NCBI GenBank assembly: GCA_014376785.1
Contig: JACMQW010000097.1
Span: forward strand, 1-41,775
From: Oligoflexia bacterium
GTDB lineage: Bacteria > Bdellovibrionota > UBA1018
Length of the DNA stretch: 41,775 bases
Direction: 5' to 3'
Part shown: positions 16,003-23,824 of the stretch, piece by piece
Position numbering within the stretch: the first letter of the stretch is position 1
How the letters are laid out: each line of letters opens with the position of its first letter
The notes under the pieces: model-generated
What the model was told of the DNA's origin: nothing
Database searches by the model: none
The model's input: only the letters and a program-made list of their open reading frames with translations
Made by a program: the position numbers and the translations under genes

Positions 16003-16028
16003 CACTCCACCCAAAATAAAATGGAGTG
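16003..16028. promoter_or_regulatory. inverted repeat upstream of the HNH cassette, possible operator
   Basis: CACTCCA (16003-16009) and TGGAGTG (16022-16028) form a perfect 7-bp dyad with an AT-rich 12-base spacer, 19 bases upstream of the HNH start codon. A TATATC just beyond it on the minus strand could be a -10 box. It could be an operator or a leader hairpin. Confidence 0.4.
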
Positions 16029-16295
16029 AGAAAGATATACACCCGTTTTTTAGAATGAATTTCTCCCACCAGGGCGGCCGCCATCCCGCATTTGCTGTTT
16101 TTTGATTTAAACGGCCTAATTTTTTTAGATCGAGACAAGGAGAGCAACGGCAGCGATGAGAAGAGAGTTCACCCATGCGACCCACTCTTCTAGCCCTCCG
16201 GATCGAAAAAACTCCCAAGCAAATTCGGATGGAGCAATTAAAAAAATCCGTTTTTCGAGGAAGAGGATTGGTGTTTCTCACGCGATTGAACCATC

Positions 16296-16327
16296 GAACT
16301 ACTGCCTGATTGAACTACTGCCTGATT
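16296..16327. repeat. 16-bp tandem repeat, two perfect copies
   Basis: GAACTACTGCCTGATT occurs twice head to tail (16296-16311 and 16312-16327), then starts a third time as GAACT and diverges. Similar GAACTCACC words follow up to about 16365. No gene covers it. Confidence 0.9.
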
Positions 16328-16581
16328 GAACTCACCCATGCACGGCCGACCGATCGAACTCACCGTTGAACTGCCGAACAACCCGCGGGCCTCGCCCGTC
16401 GCTGAACCATTCCTCACCATCAGCCCGCTAACCGTTCGATCCCCCGCATCCTTTAAAACTCAGAACCGTCTGAAACTTAGTCGGCATGAAAACTCCTAAT
16501 CACTTCCCCGCCGCGAACTCCGTCGAAACGGAAACTCCGCCGGCACGATCCCTGCTCTAAGGCCCGCAGGAGAACTTTCGA

Positions 16582-16905
16582 ATGAAAAAAATGATCCTTA
16601 TTCTGCTGGCCCTGATGAGTTCCACGGCATTCGCATCCTCGGAGAGTATCCGCTCGGTGTCGGATTCTCCCCTTCTCACGGATCTCGAGCGACAGTTGGT
16701 AGCGGACGGATATGAACTGCGCTCCATCGAAGACAACAGCGCAGGATTGGCTTACCGTTCGAAATGCGGCTGCTCGGTCTACACCGCTAAATTTCAAAAG
16801 TCGAAAATCGATGGGGATAGCATTCAAACATCCGTGCGAATCTTCTCCCTCAAAATGGGATTAGACGGCGAAAAAGTCTCTGAAATCACCGGCCGACAGG
16901 ACTAA
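16582..16905 (+). CDS. small exported protein, function unknown
   Basis: A 107-residue product with a Sec signal peptide (MKKMILILLALMSSTAFAS, cleavage near ASS). The mature part of about 88 residues is mixed charged, with a CGC motif (SKCGCSVY) in the middle that could form a disulfide or be lipid- or metal-related. AGGAG about nine bases upstream supports the start. I do not recognise a family. It may be periplasmic. Confidence 0.7.
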   Translation: MKKMILILLALMSSTAFASSESIRSVSDSPLLTDLERQLVADGYELRSIEDNSAGLAYRSKCGCSVYTAKFQKSKIDGDSIQTSVRIFSLKMGLDGEKVSEITGRQD

Positions 16906-16919
16906 AGGTAGGATCGAGC

Positions 16920-16976
16920 GGGAAGTCGGCGGAAACGCCTCCGGTCAGTGACCAAAGTTTTTACACCCGACTTCCC
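16920..16976 (+). other. possible structured RNA element (nested hairpins)
   Basis: GGGAAGTCGG (16920-16929) pairs perfectly with CCGACTTCCC (16967-16976). Inside lie a short GGCG-GAAA-CGCC hairpin with a GNRA loop (16928-16939, sharing two bases with the outer stem) and GGTC-AGT-GACC (16943-16953). It follows the stop of the small exported gene and lacks a T tract, so it is not a standard terminator. It could be a 3' UTR element or a small RNA. Confidence 0.4.
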
Positions 16977-17075
16977 CCTAATCATCCTAACCCCCAGGGC
17001 TGATTCCAGCCTGCCAAAAAAGTCTCCAACCCATTGAAACTTAAGCTTTTTCAAAACACCGCGTTTTTCCCCTCC

Positions 17076-17091
17076 TGGCACCCCGCTTGCT
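17076..17091 (+). promoter_or_regulatory. sigma-54-type promoter (-24/-12)
   Basis: TGGCA at 17076-17080 and TTGCT at 17087-17091 match the -24 and -12 elements, with the invariant GG (17077-17078) and GC (17089-17090) exactly 10 bases apart. The predicted transcript start near 17102 leaves a leader of about 27 bases holding the GAGGAG site of the next gene. Activator sites were not identified. Confidence 0.65.
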
Positions 17092-17128
17092 TTATCAAGC
17101 GTGAGAGATGTGAAGAGGAGAAAAGCTT

Positions 17129-18313
17129 ATGATGTTCCCTACCCTGAAAAAGACAGCCTTACTGATGACTGTAATCGCGGCGCTTTCGAGCTGCGGAAAA
17201 CAGTCTTTCGATGTGATCCAGTCCCAAGAAAGCAGCGGCGCTGCCGGATCGACCACCATCGCCCCTAAGATCGATATCGTGCTTGCCGTCGATAACTCTG
17301 GCTCCACGCTGGAAATCGAAAGCCAGCTTCGGAACTCCATCCAAAACTTCCTCGTTTCCCTGAACAACCAGGGCTGGGATTTCCGAGTCACCACGATGCC
17401 CCTGATCGGCGCTCCAACCTTAGGCCGCATCGCTGCATCGAAATTTGACGCAAACTACCCGCAGTGGGTAGAGCCGTATCCGGGAGCACCCCGCACTTCC
17501 TCTATCCCGCTTTCAAACTACAGCCGCCCGGAAGATTACCAAACTCCCGTCGTCTCTGCTCAGTCGAACGGAATGGAACCAGGCCTTCGCAACATCGGAA
17601 ATTTCTTAGCCCTGTCTGACACTCAAAACCAGTTTCTCAGACCAGACGCTGCACTCGCGGTGGTCGTGATCGGAAACGGCGATGACACTTCCTACATTCC
17701 AGACGGCCAAGCCGGCGGATGTGCAAATCCTGCCCAAGTCTATTATCCAGGCACGAACACTCCTTGCCCGAACTCATCGGTCATCGACCCGGCCCTTCTG
17801 AATAACATTCGGAATGCAAAAGGCGCCGCCCTCGCAAGCACCGTCCACTTCTTTCCAGTCGTCGGAAACGGCGCTACGTGCTTCGGCGAAGTGAGTAAGA
17901 ACGGAACGCGCTACCGCGCAGCTGGATCCTCCATCGGCGGACATGCCGGAATCGATCTTTGTACCGCTGGTTCGGTCGCTTCGGTCTTGAATCAGCTGAA
18001 AGGTCAGCTCCAAGCCATCCAACTGAACTTCGTGAAGAACTACATCCAAATTTCGAAACAGCCGAATGAATCCACGATCACGGTGACGAAACATGCCCTA
18101 AATGGCGCGAAGATCATTGTTCCACCTTCTGTGAATGGATCGGCCGGATGGCGCTACGTCGGTTACACGACGGTGTACATGATCCGCTCCCCGATCCCGA
18201 TGGATCAACGCACCGGCTACATGATCGAACTGGTCGGATCTGCCTACGAGCTCACCGGATCCGAGACTGCCGATGTCGAATACAAAGAATTCGGCGCAGT
18301 CCCTTCTCACTGA
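17129..18313 (+). CDS. lipoprotein with von Willebrand factor A-type domain
   Basis: A 394-residue lipoprotein: signal peptide with lipobox ALSSC, Cys22 lipidated. Residues about 47-100 (KIDIVLAVDNSGST...) begin a VWA domain with the MIDAS triad D55-S57-S59; the strand AALAVVVIGNGDD and a later Ala/Gly/Cys-rich part (about 200-265) continue it. VWA domains mediate metal-dependent adhesion or protein assembly. The C-terminal about 110 residues look like an added beta domain. A GAGGAG site precedes ATG 17129. Expression probably depends on sigma-54 given the promoter 38-53 bp upstream of the start. Confidence 0.8.
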   Translation: MMFPTLKKTALLMTVIAALSSCGKQSFDVIQSQESSGAAGSTTIAPKIDIVLAVDNSGSTLEIESQLRNSIQNFLVSLNNQGWDFRVTTMPLIGAPTLGRIAASKFDANYPQWVEPYPGAPRTSSIPLSNYSRPEDYQTPVVSAQSNGMEPGLRNIGNFLALSDTQNQFLRPDAALAVVVIGNGDDTSYIPDGQAGGCANPAQVYYPGTNTPCPNSSVIDPALLNNIRNAKGAALASTVHFFPVVGNGATCFGEVSKNGTRYRAAGSSIGGHAGIDLCTAGSVASVLNQLKGQLQAIQLNFVKNYIQISKQPNESTITVTKHALNGAKIIVPPSVNGSAGWRYVGYTTVYMIRSPIPMDQRTGYMIELVGSAYELTGSETADVEYKEFGAVPSH

Positions 18314-18382
18314 TCCGAACTTCCTCTGGGTTCCCGACCCTGATCCTAATCCTAATCCTCTCATCCCTCTCAAACTCCAACT

Positions 18383-18412
18383 GACCGCGGACCTTTAAAA
18401 AAGTCCGCGGTC
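18383..18412 (+). other. intergenic hairpin between the two exported-protein genes
   Basis: GACCGCGGAC (18383-18392) and GTCCGCGGTC (18403-18412) are perfect complements with a 10-base A-rich loop. No T tract follows on the plus strand, so it may be a processing or stability element or attenuator rather than a terminator; transcription could continue to the next gene. Confidence 0.6.
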
Positions 18413-18455
18413 GAGAGGAGAAACGAAAAGCCGCACTCGATAGAAAGGAGACCCC

Positions 18456-19544
18456 ATGAAAAAGAAGAAGAAAACCGCAACGTTCAAGGTGTGTCTCCTG
18501 AGTGTGTTCGCAGCGCTGAGCTACGGCGCCCTAGCAAAACTTTCTCCGAGCGACCGCCTCTCACTCGATTGGCAAATGACGCTTGATCGAAACCTCAGTC
18601 ATTTAGAAGAGGCCGGGAAACTCGATCCGAAACACTTCCCTTGGGCCGATGCTCCTTGGAGTAGCGTCACCGGTGGACCACTCGATCGATACAAACGAGA
18701 AGACCTCGAGCTCTGCGATCGCTCCAAACAGCTTACCCCCTCACTCACTTCGCTCGGATCCCTGCCCCCGGAAGCTCGTGGACCTAAAATCGAACTCCTG
18801 TCTCCTGTAGAAATCTTCGACTTGATCCGCGGTTATTCCCGCTTTCCTCTAACCGGCGAAATTCGCGCTGCTTTAAAGAAAGAAACACCCGCAGAATTTG
18901 ATGAAAAAATGAATTTCGGATGGGCAGTAGCCGCAACCACCCTCGCCGAACCCGACTCGGTCTCAGACTATTCATTCCGAATCCCGCCGAAAGTCACCGC
19001 TAAAATCACGCTAGGATCATCCGATGTGAAAGCGCTGCTGGCCTATTACTACGGCGCAAAAGTTCCGAATAAAGTGAAGCTCGCCAAGGTCGGGTCGAGA
19101 TGCCACGGAATCCTCGATACCGCTTGCAAACGAATCGACCCTGCAAGTTTTCACATCCTCCTTGCCAATATGATCGGGAAAGCCGGAAAACCGTTTATTG
19201 CGGATCTAGATCCGTCGAAAAACGTAAACTACCGCCCCATTGTGGGTTACCAGTCCGACATTCGAAAAAAAGAAGGCGAAGAATTTCTCACGGTTTCGAC
19301 CACGGTAGAATTCGTCCGCAAGCGTGCAGCGCAGATCGAGCCTTACGGTTTCTATAACTTGGATACCGAGAAGGAGTCGTTTCAATACACGCTGGAACTC
19401 GATGAAAAAGGCGAAATCGTCGGAGGCAAATGGCTTTCGGAAGCTCACCCGGAATTCGTCTGGCGAGTGACCGAACTTCCGAGCATAGATCGCACCGATT
19501 ATGGGATGTTGAAGTCGATTTATCGAGAAGCACCCCTTCAATAG
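18456..19544 (+). CDS. exported protein resembling the transglutaminase-elicitor family
   Basis: A 362-residue protein with a basic N-terminus and hydrophobic signal (to about residue 27, ALAKL). Pattern elements resemble the transglutaminase-elicitor family (PF16683) known from oomycetes and found in some bacteria: a central FGWAVAATTLAEP, then SRCHGILDTACKRIDPASFHILLANMIGKAGKPFIADLDPSKNVNYRPIVGYQ with the characteristic fHxxLaN.iG...F..D sequence. In the family the first block normally carries the catalytic Cys (CHGWA or CNGWA); here N-F-G-W replaces it, so activity is doubtful. AAAGGAG precedes the ATG. It follows the VWA gene and ends at a strong terminator. The assignment is by memory of the pattern. 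Confidence 0.55.
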   Translation: MKKKKKTATFKVCLLSVFAALSYGALAKLSPSDRLSLDWQMTLDRNLSHLEEAGKLDPKHFPWADAPWSSVTGGPLDRYKREDLELCDRSKQLTPSLTSLGSLPPEARGPKIELLSPVEIFDLIRGYSRFPLTGEIRAALKKETPAEFDEKMNFGWAVAATTLAEPDSVSDYSFRIPPKVTAKITLGSSDVKALLAYYYGAKVPNKVKLAKVGSRCHGILDTACKRIDPASFHILLANMIGKAGKPFIADLDPSKNVNYRPIVGYQSDIRKKEGEEFLTVSTTVEFVRKRAAQIEPYGFYNLDTEKESFQYTLELDEKGEIVGGKWLSEAHPEFVWRVTELPSIDRTDYGMLKSIYREAPLQ

Positions 19545-19574
19545 AGCCCCCGCGGCTTCCTCAAATCTAAAATG

Positions 19575-19614
19575 CCAGAGGCGAACCCATTGATTGGATT
19601 CGCCTCTGGTTTTT
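19575..19614 (+). terminator. intrinsic terminator after the transglutaminase-like gene
   Basis: CCAGAGGCGAA and TTCGCCTCTGG form a perfect 11-bp stem around a 13-base loop, followed by TTTTT (19610-19614). It ends the rightward unit and faces the convergent lipoprotein gene. Confidence 0.93.
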
Positions 19615-19668
19615 AACGATGATCTCTAGCGATGAACTGAGAAGAATCGTACGAATGAATCGATATTT

Positions 19669-20493
19669 TTAATCGATGTTTACAGAACGAAGACCTTTGA
19701 AGGTCTTGTCCAAGCGCTTCACATCGGATTTCGAAATCGCTTCGCTGGTCACGCTGATCCGGCCGGAGGAAATTCCTGGGCTAGACTGGCGCAGAGAAAC
19801 GGATTTCGAAGCGGCGAGGGAAGAAATCGAAGACATGGACATCGACTCAGGTGAGCCAGCGGCCGCTGCAAGGACCGAAGGAGTCGCTTCTTTCATCGCG
19901 AATACAGCTACGCCTTGTTTTTCTCCAAGGTAGAATCCTGCCGTGCCCGTGATTTGGGAACTGATCGTGAAAGGAAGGAAGATGCTGATTGGGAGCTTCA
20001 ACGAATCTTGCTTCGCAATCGAAACAGCCACACCGAGCATGACCTGACTGCCGCTCACTGCGACGTAAACCACCGAGTTCGAATTGAAGGCTGGAATACC
20101 AATCGGAGTTAAGCCGACGGGCAAGGCGAGCGGAAGAAGCGATCCTCCAGGAAGTTTCGTCCCATCGACTAATCCAGGTAGTTTCAAAGCGGCAGTCGCA
20201 TTCACGTTCACGATGATGTGGAGTCCATTCGTTTCGATGGATCCTAAAACTTGTGAGGGATTTTTCGGATTGAAAAGTGGCAGGGTAACGGCCGGTAAGA
20301 TCAGTCCGTTCGGAGCCAAGGTTGCATCCATCGATGCATAGAGGTCACCGTTTTGGACGGTGTTTCCGAAAGTCACGTTGTTCACGACTTTCGATCCGGC
20401 TCCACAGCCCGTGAGGGCGAGAGCAAGAAGAGAAGAAACGCCGATGATTGCGTTTCGTAGAGACTTGGAATTCTGGGTTGGAGATACGTACAT
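19669..20493 (-). CDS. lipoprotein of unknown function
   Basis: A 274-residue lipoprotein: hydrophobic signal and lipobox LALTGC with Cys30. The body of about 200 residues is rich in Leu, Val, Pro, Gly and Ile with beta-type periodicity and contains no Cys after the lipobox; the last 70 residues are Ser/Ala-rich with many SxS words. No family is recognised. AGGAAGGA at 20498-20505 supports the start. A strong hairpin sits just upstream of that site. It ends near the terminator at 19575-19614. Confidence 0.72.
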   Translation of the reverse strand: MYVSPTQNSKSLRNAIIGVSSLLALALTGCGAGSKVVNNVTFGNTVQNGDLYASMDATLAPNGLILPAVTLPLFNPKNPSQVLGSIETNGLHIIVNVNATAALKLPGLVDGTKLPGGSLLPLALPVGLTPIGIPAFNSNSVVYVAVSGSQVMLGVAVSIAKQDSLKLPISIFLPFTISSQITGTAGFYLGEKQGVAVFAMKEATPSVLAAAAGSPESMSMSSISSLAASKSVSLRQSSPGISSGRISVTSEAISKSDVKRLDKTFKGLRSVNID

Positions 20494-20917
20494 AGCCCTG
20501 GATCCTTCCTGAAATACGACCAGGCTCTGCCTGGTCGATGCGTTGAGCGGGAATACGTCAGACCTCTGAATTCGAGTCCTGAAGAGACACTAAGATCTGC
20601 CGCTTGATACTCAGATCGTCAGACCGACTAAATTACTCCACCATCTTAAGAAATGAGAAGATTCAACGACATGGCTGAGTATTTTTTAACAATATGCGTT
20701 ATTTTTAATCATTGCTGTCAGAATCCTGACACTACGGAAAATGGCGCGCGACTGTCTCGCGAGGAATTGAAGAGACAGTGAATCGAGTCGCTGACACGAG
20801 CAATCACGAGCAAAAGAGCTAGGCTCATTCACGCCATTCATTCGAGATCAGTGACTGAGGAGAATTGATTTTGGAGAGGCTCCTCTCCAGCAACCAACGA
20901 AGCGCGAACGCCGTAAC
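20494..20917. other. intergenic region with hairpins and a probable promoter
   Basis: There is no gene in these 424 bases. It holds the leader hairpin at 20518-20536; a perfect dyad GTCAG-AATC-CTGAC (20717-20730); an 8-bp dyad ACTGTCTC/GAGACAGT (20751-20758, 20772-20779); and TGGAGAGG/CCTCTCCA (20872-20889), which lacks a T tract. On the minus strand a CTGACA near 20717-20722 followed by an AT-rich tract and CATATT could be a promoter for the lipoprotein gene. Confidence 0.5.
20518..20536 (-). promoter_or_regulatory. leader hairpin upstream of the lipoprotein gene
   Basis: GACCAGGC (20518-20525) pairs with GCCTGGTC (20529-20536) around a 3-base loop, an 8-bp perfect stem, 12 bases upstream of the ribosome-binding site of the minus-strand lipoprotein gene. 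It probably protects or modulates the 5' end of that mRNA. Confidence 0.5.
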
Positions 20918-22582
20918 TTAATTTGCTGCGAGATTGGATTGAAAGCGTCCTGACCACTCGGCCGCTTTGCGCACGATCGGAGAAGGATCTCTGCGAGCGG
21001 GCTCAATAATCGAACGAGCCACATCATTTGTGAAAAACCGAACTGCTGACACAGCTTTCGCGCGAACTTTCGCATCGGCGGAAAAGAACTGCTCTTTCAC
21101 AAACGGAAGGTACTCTGCGCTCCCTGAATTTCCGATCGCCTCTAAAAGTGAGAGAGCGCCGACTTCCGTTTTGGTTTCTTTAATTTCTTTCCAAAGCAAA
21201 TCCTCGAGTGCCTGACGTCTAGCAGGTTCGAGCTCTTTTCGAATCGTGCTTCCGAGAGCAAAGAGAGACGCTTCTCGGACAGAATCATTCGGAGATGCCG
21301 AATCAACCGGAGCCGATATTTCAGCCTCCAAGATTTTTTTCCATTCCGGAGCGGGCTGCCCTTCTCCAGATGTAAGACCCGCGAGGATTGAAATTTTTTC
21401 AGCACTTCCCCGTCTTTCTTCTTGATAGAGAGCAACCAAAGCGCTCGCTGCCAACGGATTATCGGACGCAGCCAACGCGCCGATCGAAGTCCTCCATTCC
21501 ATGCTGCCTGCGAGCTTGCCGGAGAGAGCTTTTACCAAGACGGAGACGATCTCGTTTTGTCCGCCATCCATCGCGCGCTTCACGAGTTGGAAATAGCGAA
21601 GCCGATCTGCAGGTGCGAGCTTTCCGATCGACGCCCATTCTTTCGCAAAAACGGCAAGGTCCACGCGTGGTGCCGGTTTTGCTTCCGCGCCCTCCACACC
21701 GCTCACGGTAAGCGCATCGCCCACGATCTCTGCCTGAGCGAGCACCGCGACTTTTTCGGTTCCTGTCCACAGCCAACGGTAAGACGTTTTTTGATCAAAA
21801 CTTCCATTCGCGGAAGGAATCGAGAAATTCTCGACCCCTTCGATGCGCTCCACTCGGTAGCCACTTTCACTGCTACCAGGATTCCCATGACTTCTTGCGA
21901 TCCATTCATGAGTCGAATCCAGTTTCGAAATCTCCGGGCGGTCTCGGTAGCGTTTCATCCGCTTCGAGATCGAACGCATCTCTGAATCCACCGCGTTTTC
22001 AGTCCACTCCACTTCGGCTACACCTAAGCGTGAAGTGGGCTCGAAAAAAAGCCACTGCGAAGCGAGGTCCTTCATGAAATCGGAGTCTTCGCTGGTGGGC
22101 GCCTTGCTGCTCAGCCACCGCATCTCCCGAAGCTTCCCCGCCCGATCGATTTCTAAACGAATGGGCGGAAAGGATCTTCGCTCATTCTTTGGTGTTCCTT
22201 CCATTTCCAAGCGGTCCGTCTCGGCCGTCATCTGGTAAAAGTGATTTTCCCCATGAGTGCCGGCCGACTCTAACGCCACCCGCCCACCGAGCTTCATCGC
22301 AAGCCATGACTTCGATTGATATTCAGCCGAAATAATCCGCTCAAATCGAAAGAGCCAACGTTCGCTCGGGGAGGGCCAAAGAGAGGAGCGCGGAACCTGC
22401 GTGACAAGCGGACTTTTCGCATTTGCAAAGGGAGCCCGCACTGATTCGGCTAAAGGCTGGGTGGACGCCGGAGACCGCTCCGCCGCTGACCCGAACGTCT
22501 CGGTTCCGATCGATGAGGAAAAACTCACGGTTAAGAAACCGGTGAAAAAAGCAAACGTGCTGAAAACTCTGAACGTTTTCAT
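20918..22582 (-). CDS. exported HEAT-repeat protein resembling vitellogenin-type lipid carriers
   Basis: A 554-residue protein with a Sec signal (KTFRVFSTFAFFTGFLTVSF). Residues about 60-290 are beta-rich, with WLFRFERIISAEYQSKSWLAMKLGGRVALES and later SYRWLWTGTEKVAVLAQAEIV; the C-terminal 260 residues are paired helices (WRTSIGALAASDNPLAASALVALYQEE, GALSLLEAIGNSGSAEYLPFVKEQFF, VRAKAVSAVRFFTNDV) in HEAT-like fashion. A beta sheet followed by a helical solenoid is the arrangement of the vitellogenin N-terminal lipid-transport module; similar bacterial sequences exist, but this call is structural resemblance only. The start ATG 22582 overlaps the upstream stop (ATGA), so it is coupled to the next gene. 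Confidence 0.55.
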   Translation of the reverse strand: MKTFRVFSTFAFFTGFLTVSFSSSIGTETFGSAAERSPASTQPLAESVRAPFANAKSPLVTQVPRSSLWPSPSERWLFRFERIISAEYQSKSWLAMKLGGRVALESAGTHGENHFYQMTAETDRLEMEGTPKNERRSFPPIRLEIDRAGKLREMRWLSSKAPTSEDSDFMKDLASQWLFFEPTSRLGVAEVEWTENAVDSEMRSISKRMKRYRDRPEISKLDSTHEWIARSHGNPGSSESGYRVERIEGVENFSIPSANGSFDQKTSYRWLWTGTEKVAVLAQAEIVGDALTVSGVEGAEAKPAPRVDLAVFAKEWASIGKLAPADRLRYFQLVKRAMDGGQNEIVSVLVKALSGKLAGSMEWRTSIGALAASDNPLAASALVALYQEERRGSAEKISILAGLTSGEGQPAPEWKKILEAEISAPVDSASPNDSVREASLFALGSTIRKELEPARRQALEDLLWKEIKETKTEVGALSLLEAIGNSGSAEYLPFVKEQFFSADAKVRAKAVSAVRFFTNDVARSIIEPARRDPSPIVRKAAEWSGRFQSNLAAN

Positions 22583-23517
22583 GGTTTGAAAGAAGCGCAT
22601 GGATCACTTCCACCCACGGGACCAAATGAATAGCATTTGCCTGGCCACTCGGCGAAATTACCCTGCCAAGCGCGCTTCCACTTCCAACCAAAAGGATTAA
22701 AATAGTCGGCAAATCCGTAGATTTTAGCCGCAAGCATTCCGATAAATCCCTGGTAGGCGAACGTTGCGGCTTTCGCCCCGAAACTCAGCACGCCCGAAAC
22801 ACTGGCATTTGCGCTGACCAGATTCAGGGATCCCCCCACTCCTGCGCGAACCGCGATCCACTTTGCGTAGCCTTCGACAAAACCAATGGCATCGACATGC
22901 GGATTCATCTCGGCACGAACGGAAGTGAACTGAATCGGAACGGCAATCAACGGGGTTAATTTTGCCGTGACGGCTGCTTCTGCAGCGATTCCCGCATCAA
23001 TGCGAACGGTAACCGGTCCGACCGGAACTCCAAAAAGCGGAATCCTCATGGAGAGCGAAGGAAGACCGGCGCTGATTTGATAGCTGCCATCGATAAAAGC
23101 AGGTTTCGAACTGAAAACTCGAAATCCGCCCCAGTAGAGGTCTGACTCGCCTTCCAATAAATCCGTCATGCCGGCGCGGGTTTCCAGAATCGAACGGTCT
23201 TTTCCAAACAACATCGTCGACAACATCCCCGAAAACCCAACCCAATCGGTGGTTTGCTGGGGACCGACTGCAGTCGGCGGTAAACTTTCAAAAGTAGGGT
23301 CAACCGGAGCCAACCCATAAGAGACCGAAGTACGTCCCCCGAAAACCGCGTGCGACTCGGAAAGCGAAGCAGGTATGGACTCGGGCAACGAGTCGGGCGA
23401 AGTTGCCTCTCCCGCGCTCGCGAACTGAGAACTCACTCCCCAGACTAAAAGCGGAAGGAGTAACATTTCTACACTGCTTTTATTTACCGAGAAGAAAAAA
23501 TCGTGCTTGAACAACAT
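22579..23517 (-). CDS. exported protein coupled to the HEAT-repeat gene, function unknown
   Basis: A 312-residue product with an N-terminal hydrophobic stretch (LLLPLLVWGVSSQFASAG); an internal ATG at 23466 would give a more typical signal of about 20 residues, and the start is uncertain. The mature part is hydrophobic and beta-prone, with long runs free of charge (PLFGVPVGPVTVRIDAGIAAEAAVTAKL; VGGSLNLVSANASVSGVL), which could be a lipid-binding or barrel-like fold. Two Cys near the C-terminus may pair. No family is recognised. Its stop overlaps the start of the vitellogenin-like gene, which suggests that the two act together. Confidence 0.6.
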   Translation of the reverse strand: MLFKHDFFFSVNKSSVEMLLLPLLVWGVSSQFASAGEATSPDSLPESIPASLSESHAVFGGRTSVSYGLAPVDPTFESLPPTAVGPQQTTDWVGFSGMLSTMLFGKDRSILETRAGMTDLLEGESDLYWGGFRVFSSKPAFIDGSYQISAGLPSLSMRIPLFGVPVGPVTVRIDAGIAAEAAVTAKLTPLIAVPIQFTSVRAEMNPHVDAIGFVEGYAKWIAVRAGVGGSLNLVSANASVSGVLSFGAKAATFAYQGFIGMLAAKIYGFADYFNPFGWKWKRAWQGNFAEWPGKCYSFGPVGGSDPCASFKP

Positions 23518-23824
23518 GTCTGCAGATCGGAGCGATTCGAAAACCCCTTGAGTTTACGAGTAATTGTTTGCTTTTCAGGAGAGTCGCTCACGACACGGCC
23601 CTGGGAAAAATATTTCTTCTCAAACCAAATGGCCGTCACGAAGCGCTGCCTAAATTTTTTCCACTCAGTGGTCAGAGAGTCGTCAACTTCTTGACCACGC
23701 ATTTCTTTCCACGCGCAGAGGTTTAGGGTCTTGACCCCGGTTTTTAAAGCGAATCGGTTGGCAGTCACTCGTTCGTCGCGATACGCTCGTTTCACGATCC
23801 GAGAACGTCCCCAGAGGCACACCC
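23518..23824. other. intergenic region with nested dyads
   Basis: Only weak frames lie here. GTGGTCA (about 23668-23674) and TGACCAC (23692-23698) form a dyad around an inner GTCAACTTCTTGAC, and CCACTCAGTGG overlaps its left arm. This cluster may hold divergent regulatory sites for the two flanking exported genes. Confidence 0.4.

Larger units (their letters stand above)
15985..16581. other. gene-poor stretch upstream of the HNH gene
   Basis: No convincing gene lies here; short frames on both strands lack domains and ribosome-binding sites. It holds the putative operator at 16003-16028, a 16-bp tandem repeat at 16296-16327 followed by further GAACTCACC and TTGAACT words, and the ribosome-binding site (AGGAG near 16568) of the next gene. 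Confidence 0.6.

Noticed and set aside
23484-23822. Minus-strand 112-residue frame between two exported genes
   Set aside because: Codon use is plausible, but there is no clear ribosome-binding site, no domain, and it begins at the edge of the divergent gene and runs into the next gene's signal region.
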